Shown: in pieces, positions 45,850 to 57,476 of the stretch | Layout: each line of letters opens with the position of its first letter | Numbering within the stretch: position 1 is the first letter of the stretch | Assembly: GCA_965153355.1 (NCBI GenBank) | Contig: OZ231127.1 | Coordinates: 91,884,001 to 91,948,000, forward strand | Direction: 5' to 3' | DNA length: 64,000 nucleotides | Source: Flaccisagitta enflata | Taxonomy: Eukaryota > Chaetognatha > Sagittoidea > Aphragmophora | Made by a program: the position numbers and the translations under genes | The notes under the pieces: generated by a model | What the model saw: the letters and a program-made list of their open reading frames with translations, nothing else | What the model was told of the DNA's origin: nothing | Database searches by the model: none

Positions 45850-46313
45850 ATAGGGGTTATCATGAACATTACCCTGAACTGCTTACAAAATTGTAGCCAG
45901 TGAAGGTAAATTACGAACATGGCGATGATAGATACTTCTGATCTAACACCCGATGCAAATTTTCAATTTCAACGAAGCAAATCAGATTTGCAAAAATTCA
46001 TGAGCAATGAATTTATACCCATAAATGGTTGAGTAAGAATTTGGCACCTTAACTTTAGGTGAGCCTTTTGACAACAAAATTTAATAATTTAGTGTTATGT
46101 CATTTTCTTATCAGTAGAGGAAAGTGACAAGATTGCAATTTATTCCATATCAAGCAATCTCATGTTATGTAGCAAAGTTGAAGGCCAAAATATTGAAATC
46201 AAAAGGGTCCTGATCTAACCTACTCTTGCAGGAATAAATGGTCTAGGTGCAGGAGCTGAGTTTAGGGATAATTGGGTTTAGGGGAAGGGTAGGGTTTTGG
46301 AGAAGGATTGGGT

Positions 46314-48362
46314 TTAGGGATAAGATTGGTTATAAGGGCAGATGTGGGGATCACAATGAGGTGGATAGTGACGAGGAAATGGCTGTTGTGAGGATATTTG
46401 GGTTAACGGTACATCAGAGCTGTGATTTTGTTCTGGTATTTGGGTTTGAATGGGTATGTATTGTCCCGAATGAATCTGATCTCCAGCACAGATTTCCCTT
46501 GGTTGGTGAACCATGTGTCTATTTTCATTTTGTTGGGTGTTTTGAAACGAGTTATGATCGTCCACTTGCCTTTGAGCTGAATTCTGAGCAGGAATTGGAA
46601 TTTGAAATGAATTATGGTCGCCCATTTGAATTTGAGCTGAATTCTGAGTGGGAATTGGATTTTGAAATAAATTATGGTTGCCCGATTGAATTTGAGCTGA
46701 AGTCTGAGTGGGAATTGGATTTTGAAATGAATTATGGTTGCCCCATTGGATTTGGGCTTGGGTTTGGGTTGGGATTGATGATCTAACTAGATTTTGATTT
46801 TGGACACGTTTGTTTGATTGAGTATGTGGGTCGTAGATTTCTAGTGATAGGTTGGGTCTGGTCAAATGTTCGTCATGATTATTTGACTGGTAAGGGTTTC
46901 GAATGTAGTGCGGGTATTCAACTCTTGTGGTTGGTACATTGGCCTGATTACTCAGAGGGGGTAAGGACAAGAAAGATGAGTCAGTGATGGAAGATATCGA
47001 TTCAGCGTAATTGTTCTGTCCTTCAACCCATTGTCAGGTTTGTTCCAGTCTTCTCCCCCTTTCTGGATTGTCTTGGTTTTGTCCGTTCTGATTAGTTCCT
47101 CCAGTGGCTGCTGCAAGATTTTCTTTCAAGATTGATCTTAATCGACGTGCATATCCCTCTAATATGTTGTTCCATTTGTTGTCTTCATCGATGCATCTTT
47201 TCATTTTTTCCAAATTTATCTCCAATTTGCGTTTGGCTTCTTTACGGGACAAGTGATCGAAGTTTTTGCTGTTCCTATTGTTGGTGTTTTTGATCAGTTC
47301 ATAATTACTTCGATGATGAGAGGTAGTGGATAAGCGTCCATCGTGATCAGTTCTTGGGATGGTCGGCGGATTTGGGTTGTTAAAAGGTATTGGGGATTCA
47401 GGTTGAGAATGAATTCTATGAAGTTGAGTGGCGACGGAGGGAGTCAAAGGGTAGGACACTGAAGTGGAGGGAGCTGGAGATAGGTTCTGAGATGGTAGGG
47501 AATAACAAGGCGCTGGATATGGTTTAAGTCGAGATGATAGATGATGGGATGGAGCTTGTTGCAGTGGTTGAGGCCATTGTGTATATCTGAGGCGGTTTGG
47601 GGGAGTGGTTGTGTGTTGGTTGACAGACGCTTCCAACGATCCCTCCTGCTTATGGATTTTGAGAAGTGGATGAGGATGGTGTTTTTTGAAGATAGGTGGG
47701 GGAGTTTTGTAGAAATGTGGATATAGTGAGAGTAGACGGGGTATTGGGAGTTTGAGGTCGAGTAAAGATGGAATTGAGAGAGATGATGTGGATGGTGTAG
47801 ATGAGCAGGTAGGAGGTAATGAATGGATTGAAGTAGAAGTGGTAACTTGTGGCTCTAGATGTTTCTCCGTAATTGGATTTGCAGGTAGATTTTTGGGCAA
47901 TGATTTCCCTGTTCCCTCTTCTAATGTAGCAGTGAAAGGAGCCAACATGGGATTCTCGCGGGTGCTGGCTTTGTAAGATTTTGAAGAAACTGCAACTGTA
48001 GCACCGTTTTCCTGTTTTGGTTGTCCATTATTAGCAGGGGAATGGTCGACTTGAGTAATCAACTCATATTGTTCCAAAGTTGAGTTCTGACAATCATGTG
48101 TCTTAGTCATCAAGTTTGTTCTTAAATATGCACATTTGAAAAGAGATTTGCATGTTTTCTTAATTTGTGCACAAAATTTATTTGCCTGTTGAGAAGGATG
48201 AGAATGCCCTTTCAATTTGACATCAAGGGTTTCATAGGGGCCTACTTTTAAAGAGGCGTCCAACAATGATTGGGCATTGCAGTTGTCTGGGAGGATGTTC
48301 CACTCCGAGGAACTTTGACCACTTGCCATGTTTTGTGGGGAGTTGTAATGCGGAGTTTTCAT
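46314..48362 (-). pseudogene. Long low-complexity minus-strand frame with one internal stop
   Basis: The ATG at 48,362 opens 442 codons to a TGA at 47,036-47,034. The same frame then remains open to 46,314, so two apparent ORFs are one frame of about 680 codons split by one stop. The N-terminal part is Ser/Pro/Thr-rich. A basic helical stretch (KEAKRKLEINLEKMKRCIDE) with coiled-coil character lies before the stop. After it come four 20-residue repeats (QIQ.G.HN.FQNPIPTQ.SA; 60-bp period, 46,575-46,775). This composition is compatible with a gag- or ORF1-like protein of a mobile element or a disordered host protein. No family was recognised. Confidence 0.45.
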
Positions 48363-48812
48363 GCCAAGAGAGTCAATTTCTATTTAAAATGCTCCATGGG
48401 ATTGAGGGCTTAATTTTATTTTGTAAATGAAGCATTGAACTGGCCGTTTTGAGTATTTTGCAAAATGAAACACCCTAATGAGATTTTAAGATACTTGTTA
48501 TTCGAAACACTCTAATAATGAATTTTCGATGTTTAGGGGACGAAGCACCCCAACGAATTTCAACTGATGAACAAGCGCATCAGTGCATTTTCTAGATCCT
48601 TAGTTGTGATTTGATGTTCTTGGTGGTACTTGTCGGTTAACAGACGGTTCCGACAAGTTGCATGGGTTAAGAGGACAAAGGTGATGGGATGTGTGATGGT
48701 AATGAAATTTGGTGTTTCCAATGTGTATCAAGATCTTCTTCGGGCTATCTCGTGCCGCGCGGGTTGACAAATTACTATGAATCTTTCCTTACTTTGTTGG
48801 GCCGGTAAACTC

Positions 48813-48841
48813 TTTCTTTTTCTTTTATCTTTCTTTCTTTT

Positions 48842-48891
<50 letters not shown>

Positions 48892-48892
48892 T
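48813..48892. repeat. (CTTT)n microsatellite
   Basis: TTTC tetranucleotide tract followed by a C run and a T run. Confidence 0.9.
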
Positions 48893-49146
48893 TTACACCC
48901 CCCCGTCGAATTTTTTTTTTTTTTTAGTGAGGGAAATGGAAATGAATTCTGTCAGCGATATCAACGTTGTGGAAGACGCTTTTATCGATGGGAAGAGATT
49001 TTTTTTTCGATTCAGTATTCTCTCATTGCCTCGTGATCGTCGTTTGTTTTATCTCGTGATTGAAAGCAAGAGTCGCTAAATGCGTAAATTTGTCACTTAT
49101 CTATGTAAAATCTTAATTTTTTGTGTCACAAAATCCCCCTTCCATT

Positions 49147-49533
49147 TTAAAATAAAGTGTTAAGGGTTCGAGTTGTTGAGGAGGGTTTCCGGTCGGATAT
49201 CTGATCACTTGCCATGACGTCTGTTGTACTTGTTGTACTTGTTGTACGGTCGGCAGTCAAAGTAAAATTAACGGCTGTCGGAGCGGTGGTCGTTACCGGA
49301 ATTTCTGAATTCATCGTAGTTCGAGAGTTTTGATCGGCGGCAGGAGGGATAGTGACCAGTGGTTGGGGGAATCTCGGTCCTAAGAAGTTTCTCGCCATTG
49401 GATTGAAGTTTGGCCAGAAGAGCGGCGGAAAATTGTTCCATTTGAGAGGAGAAGGGGGACTGTGGGGTCTATTAGTCATGGCTGGTGGGACAATAACCGG
49501 ACATGTATCAAAAACTTGGTGTCCGTCTGTCAA
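49147..49533 (-). other. Unassigned minus-strand open frame
   Basis: About 128 codons, proline-rich at the start (PPAMTNRPHSPPSPLKWNNF) and Thr/Ser-rich at the end; closest start is not an ATG. The frame extends a little upstream. It could be part of the same mobile element or gene as 46,314-48,362, but nothing ties them together. Low support. Confidence 0.2.
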
Positions 49534-49649
49534 GTGCGAATTGTATTTTCTCGACCTGAGCAGCGATACTGAGTTTTTCGGGAAATCTGCCTTTCAACCC
49601 CAGTACCTTTGCGTTCGTTTAATTTTATTTTATTTCTGATTTACCAAAT

Positions 49650-50170
49650 GAAAATTTGGGCATAAGGTATAGCTCCCCGTGCTATCTCAAGGATAGCACA
49701 ACTACAATGCACTCAAAGGAGTGACTAACTTTGAGGGGGGGCAACAAACGTGCCACAAAATGAGTGCAACAGACGTGCCACTCAGGAGAGGAGAGAGGGG
49801 AATTTGGGATTTTGGGAAAGTTTTAATAAGTTATTTTTTTTTTAAATTGAAAATTTGGGCGTAGGGTATAGCTCCCCGTGCTATCTCAAGGATAGCACAA
49901 CTAACGGTGCACTCGAAGGAGTGACTAACTGTAGAGGGCAACAGACGTGCCGCTGGAATGAGTGCAACAGACGTGCCACTCAGGAGAGGAGAGAGGGGAA
50001 TTTGGGATTTTGGGAAAGTTTTAATAAGTTATTTTTTTTTTTAAATTGAAAATTTGGGCATAGGGTATAGCTCCCCGTGCTATCTCAAGGATAGCACAAC
50101 TAACGGTGCACTCGAAGGAGTGACTAACTGTAGAGGGCAACAGACGTGCCGCTGGAATGAGTGCAACAGA
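49650..50170 (+). repeat. 199-bp tandem repeat, 2.6 copies, each with a perfect hairpin
   Basis: Units begin at 49,650, 49,849 and 50,048 (gaaaatttggg). Each contains GTGCTATC-tcaag-GATAGCAC (49,679-49,699; 49,878-49,898; 50,077-50,097), and copies 1 and 2 a doubled gcaaca(g/a)acgtgccac phrase. Copies 2 and 3 are almost identical. Confidence 0.9.
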
Positions 50171-50474
50171 CTTGCGACTGGAAAAGGGGGAAGGTAGGAA
50201 CGAAGGGAAATCGTAATTGGATGGGATGAGAGAAGTGGGAAGAATGGGTTCGGGGAAGCAGGAGATTGATGTGGGAGTGGGTGGGTGGGATTTTAGTTGG
50301 AGGAAGGTTTTGGAGGTGATTGGTGATATTCGGATTCGACGATGGTAATCGAGTATTTTCGGCGCGAGTTAGAAATATCGAAACGTTTTGGGAATCGAGA
50401 ATTTTTTGCGGAAAGAAATTTTTCGTAGGATATTTTCTTTTCGGAGGAGATGATTCGGAATTGCGCGGAACGGC

Positions 50475-50479
<5 letters not shown>

Positions 50480-50551
<72 letters not shown>
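50480..50551. repeat. (GA)n microsatellite
   Basis: Pure GA tract; overlapping open frames on both strands are artefacts. Confidence 0.95.
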
Positions 50552-50555
<4 letters not shown>

Positions 50556-50819
50556 GCACAATTGGGCAGGACTGGGCAGGATTAGGCAACTCTGGCTGGA
50601 GGTAGATGTGGGAGTTAGTGAACGGATACCGGAATCGATGAAGATGAATGAAGATTTTTTTTTGAACGATTTTCGAGTTTGTCCGGCACTGCTGCGTTGT
50701 GCCTTGACGCGACGTGCAGACAGAAAGCTATCAAATCTTGAGAGGAAACGTAGTTTTCTTATGTTTTGGTCTTTGTTGAGGAATGAGAAAATTTCTTCTG
50801 CTTAGTCTCCAGAGGTAAG

Positions 50820-52550
50820 CGAAGACAATTGAATCAGGGTCAGATCATCTATATAATGTTGCTACTGTAGAGAATCGCCTATATCTAGCTCACTAAATCT
50901 TCGACCCTGACTCAAAGTGTCTGTGCTGTACCAAGTCAAATCTCGATGGATGAAGTGTAATTGAATCCAAGCAAATGACGCGGTAGCAACTGAGCATGAA
51001 TGAGAGAAATGGGGAGAAGATATCAATGTCTAACAGAGACTCAAAAAATGGTGAGGCTAAAAACGGTCAAAAAAAGGTAAATGATGCTAATCGTGGTCTA
51101 AATGTGGCGAAAAGATGCTAAATATATGAGAAAAAGAGGCTAAAGGCCGCTTACCATTGTCAGACTACAGTGAGAAAAAGCGAGACTTTAGCAGATTTTT
51201 CGAATATTTTTAAAGAAATGACCGGCGTTTGCGAAGGTTGGAGCGTGAATGAGCGCCGGGGCGTTGCTAATGATCATAAGAATCACGTAACTAGGTGCGA
51301 TATCATGCCGACCAATAAGAAAGATGCCCAAAATCTGCCCGTCCAATCAGAAGGCGCCATGAAAAAGGACGCCGAGGCCTGCCCAAAACGCCTCCCGGGC
51401 AAAGCAAAGATCGCCCGGGCAAACTGAAAACGACGCCTGGGCCAGCTAAAATGTGCCCGGGCAAAAGGAAACCGGTATCTAATACGGGCTAAAACGTATG
51501 ACGAGACCGTCTATAACGAATCTAATGGTAATGACGAGATCCAAATAAACTAGAACTGGACCAATAAAGAGAAACGGATCAATGAGGGAATAGAATAAAT
51601 GAGAACTGATGAGGGCCCGAGCTATATTTCTTGACATGTAAATTAATTGTTAAAACCAAGTGTCTTGATATTATTTAGTTTCAGTTCTCTTTTTTGAGAT
51701 ACATTTTTACTTCATTTTCCCATTTCAATTTGGATACATCTGGCTTCTTTTTAGTGTCATTTCTAAACGAACTGAGTTGGGACTGTGGGATTGGACCCAA
51801 ATAAAAGTTCTTTTACAGAGCTTCGAAAGAGTCACTGATTTTATTGAGTTTCTTGCCTTGGAAGCATCATAAAGTTGTTTGCAAAAGTGTTAACTATACC
51901 GTATCAGAACAGAAAGACCCGCGGATTTGTAAACAAGGTTGTTTCGTAAGTCACCCTCTCCAGACGGACGAAATAGGATGGCCCTCTCAGGGAGGCTACT
52001 CAAAGTGATAGTTGTTGAATTTATTCAATACAGTAAAAAAGTTAATTGCTGAAATTTTTTTCTTTTTTTCTTTTTTTGCTTATAACCGGTAAATGGTTGA
52101 TCGTAGAGTAAAATGGACCTCATTTTTGCCTCCCTTTACTAAACCTCACTCACATTGAGGGTAAATCACCATCAAAATTTCATTACAATAAAGTCACATT
52201 ATAACTAAATAACTTATTTCAATTATCTGCCCTGTGTTATCACCTATCATTTAAACTATACATGTCTCACAACAGTCCCTCTTCTCAATACTGCCCCTTG
52301 CAATTTTGTCATCAACATATCATCCCAAATCTAGAATCTTGTACTAAAAATAATTGATAGAAAGCAGACTATCACTTTCTGGAGAAGCTTTTTCAATTTC
52401 TTTTCTTAGATGTTCTACTTCGCAAAAATGATAGCAATCTGTAGAAGGTGAAGTATCTGGGAAGTCGAAATGAGACTCATAAGAATTCATTCTGAATTCT
52501 CTGTAGAACTCTGATAGTACTAGGGATAGGTCTACGCGACTAAAGTTAAG
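50820..52550. other. Non-coding stretch
   Basis: Contains a degenerate cgcccgggcaaa-type repeat at about 51,300-51,470 (tgcccgggc four to five times) and otherwise AT-rich sequence. No gene recognised. Confidence 0.5.
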
Positions 52551-52553
52551 AAA

Positions 52554-53310
<757 letters not shown>

Positions 53311-53474
53311 CGTTGCTCTCGTTGTACTCTCGTCATCGAATTTGAAGATGGAAATAATCAATGATTGAAACCGCTTGATTTTGGTCATGGTCAATTTTGG
53401 TTGACCATGATCTGCCGATTTTCTTTGTCATTTTAAGTATCGATGTTCTACCGCTCTTATCATCCCAAGAGGGG

Positions 53475-53780
53475 AAGAGGAAGAAGGAGAAGACGAAGAA
53501 GAAGAAGAAGAAAAAGAAGAAAAAGATAAAGAAAAGAAGAAGAAAAAAAAGAAGAAAAAGAAAAAGAAAAAGAAAAAGAAAAAGAAAAAAAGAAAAAGAA
53601 AAAGAAAAAGAAAAAGAAAAAGAAAAAGAAAAAGAAAAAAGAAAAAGAAAAAGTGCTTATCATCCCAACAGGAGAAGAGGAAGAAGAAGAAGAAAAAGAA
53701 GAAGAAAAAGAAGAAGAAAAAGAAAAAGAAAAAGAAAAAGAAAAAGAAAAAGAAAAAGAAAAAGAAAAAGAAAAAGAGTT
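53475..53780. repeat. (GAAAAA)n polypurine tract, duplicated
   Basis: Two head-to-tail blocks each starting tatcatcccaa(g/c)aggggaag-like sequence (53,459 and 53,657), then GAA turning into GAAAAA. About 300 bases of almost pure purine on the plus strand. Confidence 0.9.
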
Positions 53781-53837
53781 TCCTATTAGCAACGGTAACT
53801 ATATATGCAGTTTATTTGAATGGTGACATGCAGCATT

Positions 53838-53955
53838 TTTTAGTCACCAGCACGCGTCTCTACAACCCGCTTTGTCCATCCATCCGCCCATCGGTTGGTC
53901 CCTGCCCACCCGCATGCAACTTAGGTAGCTGTGCATCCGGCCTTATTTTTCTAGA
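53838..53955 (+). repeat. Copy of the 190-bp dispersed repeat (shortened)
   Basis: ttttttagtcaccagcacgcg, ctacaacccgctttgtccatc, gtccctgcccacccgcatgc, tgtgcatccggccttatt. The middle third is missing. Confidence 0.7.
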
Positions 53956-53997
53956 AAGACACGAAACGGAATCAAGATGAATTTCCATGGGAATAGC

Positions 53998-54125
53998 ATT
54001 TTTAGTCGCGTGCACGCGACTATACCTCCCGCTTTGTCCGTCGGTTGGTTGGTCGGTCGGTTGGTCAGTCGGTTGGTCACGCTTTACTTTTTCTATTTCT
54101 TTGACCTCACTGCTCCTGCCCAAAT
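53998..54125 (+). repeat. Copy of the 190-bp dispersed repeat (3' truncated)
   Basis: Starts TTTTTAGTCGCGTGCACGCG with the full 16-bp palindrome GTCGCGTGCACGCGAC, then ggttggttggtcggtcggtt, and stops after ctcactgctcctgcccaaatgg. Confidence 0.8.
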
Positions 54126-54334
54126 GGTGGCATGTGTCAATTCATGCATTTAGTAGCAATGAATCTTTTACCTGAGGCTGAGAATCAAATTTTTACAAAC
54201 TACTGATAATCAGGATAGTAATTTAGGATACAACTTTGGACTAATTCTTTCATAGTTAACATGTAGCATGGAATTTAAGTTGTTTGTAGATCCTAAAAGT
54301 CCCAATTTTATTAATTGAATGGCGTTTATTGTAC

Positions 54335-54455
54335 AAGCGAAAAACAAGGCTAAGTACAGGCCAATAAGGTGCGACATGTGGATAGTCGAACGAATGCGTC
54401 ACCAACCGACCGACCGACCGACGGACACAGTCAGTTATAGAGGTGCTTTGTCTCA
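54335..54455 (-). repeat. Diverged copy of the 190-bp dispersed repeat
   Basis: Reverse complement carries gtgtccgtcggtcggtcggtcgg and gtacttagccttgtt; the remainder is decayed. Confidence 0.5.
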
Positions 54456-54459
54456 CCTA

Positions 54460-54870
54460 AAACACGAAGAAAAGGACAATATGGATTTTAACAAGGAGTC
54501 AAATCCCTTCCCTAAGATCGTACAACATATCATTAACCGCTAATAAAATGAATTGTTACCCCAAATGGATAACTTTCATTCAAAAATGCGTGAAAACAAA
54601 AATACAAAAACAAAAACAAAAAAAAAATGCATGTATAGAAGCGGTATATTTTGGCAGGTGTTCTAAGACGTAAGAAATCAAATTGATATATCTTGACAAT
54701 GTTATAAATGTTTAAAGATAATGTCAAACGGAGAAGTATGGCAATTGTCATCATGCGCTCAATAGTTCTTTACTACTCAACTAAAGAAAAAAAAAAGCCG
54801 CACCCTATTTTGAGTGGAAGGATAAGAAAAACAAATGATTTGAACATTTTTTTGTTGAAGTGATTTGAAA
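54460..54870. other. Non-coding stretch
   Basis: AT-rich, no supported feature. Confidence 0.5.
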
Positions 54871-54872
54871 GA

Positions 54873-55070
54873 TTTTTAGTCGCGTGCACGCGACTCTACA
54901 ACCCGCTTTGTCTGTCGGTCGGTAGGTCGGTCGGTCGGTCACACTTTACATTTTTTTATGACTTTATTTTTTTGACGTCACCGCTCCTGACCAAATGGTT
55001 TAGTGACCTCAAATATGGCCCCTGCCCACCCGCACGCGACTTCGGTAGCCGTGTATCCGGCCTTGTTAAA
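54873..55070 (+). repeat. Best full-length copy of the 190-bp dispersed repeat
   Basis: Runs from TTTTTAGTCGCGTGCACGCG, through ctacaacccgctttgtctgtc, ggtcggtaggtcggtcgg, cgctcctgaccaaatgg, gcccctgcccacccgcacg and cgacttcggtagcc, to gtgtatccggccttgtt. No terminal inverted repeat, A/B box or coding frame is evident. The 5' end holds a perfect palindrome. Confidence 0.85.
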
Positions 55071-55486
55071 TTTTCTTTCATTCTAGACCAATCCCAAATC
55101 TGTATCTCAAACGGTTTAGGAGCTAGAGCTTGTCAAAATTATCTTCTAATTTGTAAAAATGCTCATTTTTCAATGGGATTGCAAATTGAAAATGGCAAAG
55201 TTTTTACTCTTTCTTACACCATTTTTAAACGAATAAAGCTAGAATTTCCAGATTGGAGCCAAATGAAAGATCTTTTCAAGAGCTTTCTAACGGTCTAAGA
55301 TTTTAATTAGTTATTTTGAAATTCAGTGTGACGATCTGCCATTTAAAAGTGCGGCTTTTTTTATGAGTCAAGTAGTACAAGTTCATCAATATGAGAGTTG
55401 TTTTCCCTCATCTTGCGTAACATTAAAGTATCATTCGAACCAAGATTGGAAACAAATTCGATTGGAAATTGCTCACCTGTTATATT

Positions 55487-55491
<5 letters not shown>

Positions 55492-55531
<40 letters not shown>
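55492..55531. repeat. (TC)n microsatellite
   Basis: Short pure TC tract. Confidence 0.9.
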
Positions 55532-55538
<7 letters not shown>

Positions 55539-55587
55539 CATTCAATCCGTCACTCTCCGATTACCGCTGAACCGCATTTTGACTCTG

Positions 55588-55990
55588 TCATTGGTCAAAT
55601 GGAGGGGTCTTAAAATAAGGTTGGAATTTACTATGAGACAATAAAAGTTTGCTTTGATAAACGTCCTCTTGTATCTGCTCAGTCTTGGCACTGCCACAGA
55701 CGGCAATATCATCGGCAAATTGATAATGGCCCGTACCTGTGTCTTTCCCTGTTGGTAGGTCATTCACAGAAATGATGTAGATGAGTGGGGACAGGCAGCT
55801 CCCTTGGGGTGTCCCAGCCCTTAAGTTGACAACTTTAGAGAAGAGCCCCATTTCAGTAACTTGCAGTGTTCTATCAATAAGGAATGAGCTAAGTACCCTA
55901 TTCTGTCTGGCAAGCCAAGTGTGTTCTTAAGTTTGAACTTGACACCGTCATGCCAGCACTTGGCAAAGGCTGCCTCTGAGTGATAGATAG
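55588..55990 (-). pseudogene. Non-LTR retrotransposon (LINE) reverse-transcriptase fragment
   Basis: The minus strand reads a KCWHDG-type motif, then RQNRVLSSFLIDRTLQV, then LRAGTPQGSCLSPLIYI, then VNDLP and QFADDIAV. These are the consecutive fingers-palm blocks of a LINE RT, with the FADD active-site motif and the GTPQGS(C/V)LSP motif. At least one frameshift separates the KCWHDG and RQNR parts (near 55,920). The fragment ends about 40 residues after FADD; no endonuclease, 3' end or tail is present. Truncated, dead copy; the clade cannot be fixed, although a Jockey/CR1-like group is likely. Confidence 0.85.
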
Positions 55991-56112
55991 ATAACAGAGG
56001 ATCCCTTGTATGAACTATGTTGGTTCATGGTGATTCTGACTTGCCATTGGTCCAATGTCACAGCTGATTTTGCGATCATCGTTCATCATGTTTAAGATGA
56101 TGACCAATAACA

Positions 56113-56313
56113 AAACAAGGCCGAGTACACAGCTATCCCGCTCGCATGTAGGTGGGTAGGGGCAGTGATAGAAAAGATCACTAGATCATTTGGCCAGGGG
56201 CAGTGAGATAAAAAAGCTCAAAAACGCCATAAAAGTAAAATGGGGACCGACCGACCGACTGACTGACCAACTAACGGGCAAAGCGGGGTTAAGAGTTGTC
56301 TATCGACTACCTA
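56113..56313 (-). repeat. Copy of the 190-bp dispersed repeat, cut by the BEL/Pao insertion
   Basis: Reverse complement has gtcagtcagtcggtcggtcgg, cactgcccctacccacctac and gctgtgtactcggccttgtt. Its 5' end reaches the LTR at 56,314 and seems to resume at 63,771 (acctag), consistent with insertion at its edge. Confidence 0.75.
56309..56313. repeat. Target-site duplication ACCTA (left)
   Basis: Identical to the five bases directly after the right LTR (63,771-63,775). Confidence 0.9.
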
Positions 56314-56728
56314 TGTGATATTTGATCTGTGTGGTGCGTGTCTGGTGATCTGTGTTTCATTAAAAAAGGACCTGCTTTCTCTCCTTACCTCACGCGTTGA
56401 GCGTGCCGTGTGTCTGTGACGTCATCGTTGTTTCTGATATAAATACCTGAGCGAGCCTCTGCAAGTCGAGAGTTGCGTTTGGGAGCGCTAAGTGTAAGTG
56501 TTTGATGTTGCTGATTGATATTTAACGTTGCCTATTGATATATGACCGTTGCTTATTGATATTAGACAATTTTATCTCTTTCTCCATGTACTAAAGAGTG
56601 TTCATTTGTCAAACTCAGGTTCTGACGGACGTTATAATGTGGCTTTGTACAATAGAAGCTTTTATCATTTGATTTCGAGTTGGTTTTATTCGCGTGCTCT
56701 CCAAGTCAGTCCAAAGAAAGATATCACA
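56314..56728 (+). repeat. Left LTR, 415 bp
   Basis: Begins TGTGATATTTG and ends GATATCACA, so the termini form a short inverted repeat. It differs from the right LTR at six substitutions and no indels (about 98.6% identical). Contains a CRE and a TATA box. Confidence 0.96.
56417..56445 (+). promoter_or_regulatory. LTR promoter: CRE palindrome and TATA box
   Basis: TGACGTCA (56,417-56,424), a full CREB/ATF consensus site, lies 13 bases before TATAAATA (56,438-56,445). The same pair is kept in the right LTR (63,459-63,466 and 63,480-63,487). Transcription would start about 25-30 bases downstream. Confidence 0.65.
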
Positions 56729-56816
56729 GTCAGAACACTTCAAATTCCCACGATGAAGAGGATTTGGCAAAGCTACACGACAGAACCTTCCGTCATCCCA
56801 TTGAAAAAGATAAGTA

Positions 56817-57476
56817 ATGTCAGAAAGCGACAGAGATGAAGCCTTTGATCGCTTGAAAGAGTTGTACGACAATTTCAGAGATGCTTTAAAAAATAGTAAG
56901 GATGACTTTGACATAGTCGAAGCTAACTTAAAGTCACATCTGGCGAAAATTGGAAACAGTGGGTATTTGTTAAATGCCAAGCACTGTGATTTCTTACACA
57001 AGGCAAATAAGTTCATAAATTCCCCCCAAGCGCGTCTTTTGTCCAGACGCGAGCGGTCAAGGTCAAGGTCACGTCGCGAGTCAAGCTCTTGTGACTCATT
57101 TACCTCCTCTTCCTCAGTATTAGGTAGCACGATGTTGGGTGCCGGTGGAGCCGTTCCATCTGCCGACGATGGCGCAAAAGACGCAACTAACGATGCGGAA
57201 GTCGCGGCCCGGAGAAAATTAAAGGCTGATCATGAGTTAAAGGTATTTCAACTGAAAAAGCGTCAAAGAGATCTAAAGGTCAAGGCAGAGCAAGAAGCTG
57301 AAGCTTTACGTCGCGCCCAAGAGGACGCTCGTCGCAAATTGGTCGACGATGCACGTGAAATCGTGAAATCCGCAACACATTGGAGGACGAAGATTGGGCC
57401 ATTAAAGAAGAATTGCTGCAGGCACGCGCGTTTGAAGCTTCCAACACGTCGTGTTTTGGTGAGGCTTCTGAGGTAA
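56817..57476 (+). CDS. gag: BEL/Pao gag, N-terminal part
   Basis: The ATG at 56,817 opens a 219-codon frame. The first 75 residues are a helical acidic/basic segment (MSESDRDEAFDRLKELYDNF), then an Arg-Ser-rich stretch (RRERSRSRSRRESSS), then a strongly charged coiled coil (about residues 130-185). From roughly 57,375 the gag-like sequence continues in another frame (the frame of the next ORF), and the last 30 residues here are out-of-frame and basic. The shift is more likely a mutation than programmed frameshifting, because gag itself, not the gag-pol junction, is split. Confidence 0.8.
   Translation: MSESDRDEAFDRLKELYDNFRDALKNSKDDFDIVEANLKSHLAKIGNSGYLLNAKHCDFLHKANKFINSPQARLLSRRERSRSRSRRESSSCDSFTSSSSVLGSTMLGAGGAVPSADDGAKDATNDAEVAARRKLKADHELKVFQLKKRQRDLKVKAEQEAEALRRAQEDARRKLVDDAREIVKSATHWRTKIGPLKKNCCRHARLKLPTRRVLVRLLR

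Noticed and set aside
46247-46786. Plus-strand ORF of 179 codons
   Set aside because: Shadow of the minus-strand frame across the same 60-bp repeats; no start context or partner exon.
53397-53792. Lys/Glu- or Ser/Phe-rich ORFs on both strands
   Set aside because: Produced by the GAAAAA polypurine tract.
56729-56780. Primer-binding site after the left LTR
   Set aside because: No stretch starting TGG and resembling a tRNA 3' end lies directly after the LTR; a ttggcaaagc phrase about 30 bases downstream is too far to claim.
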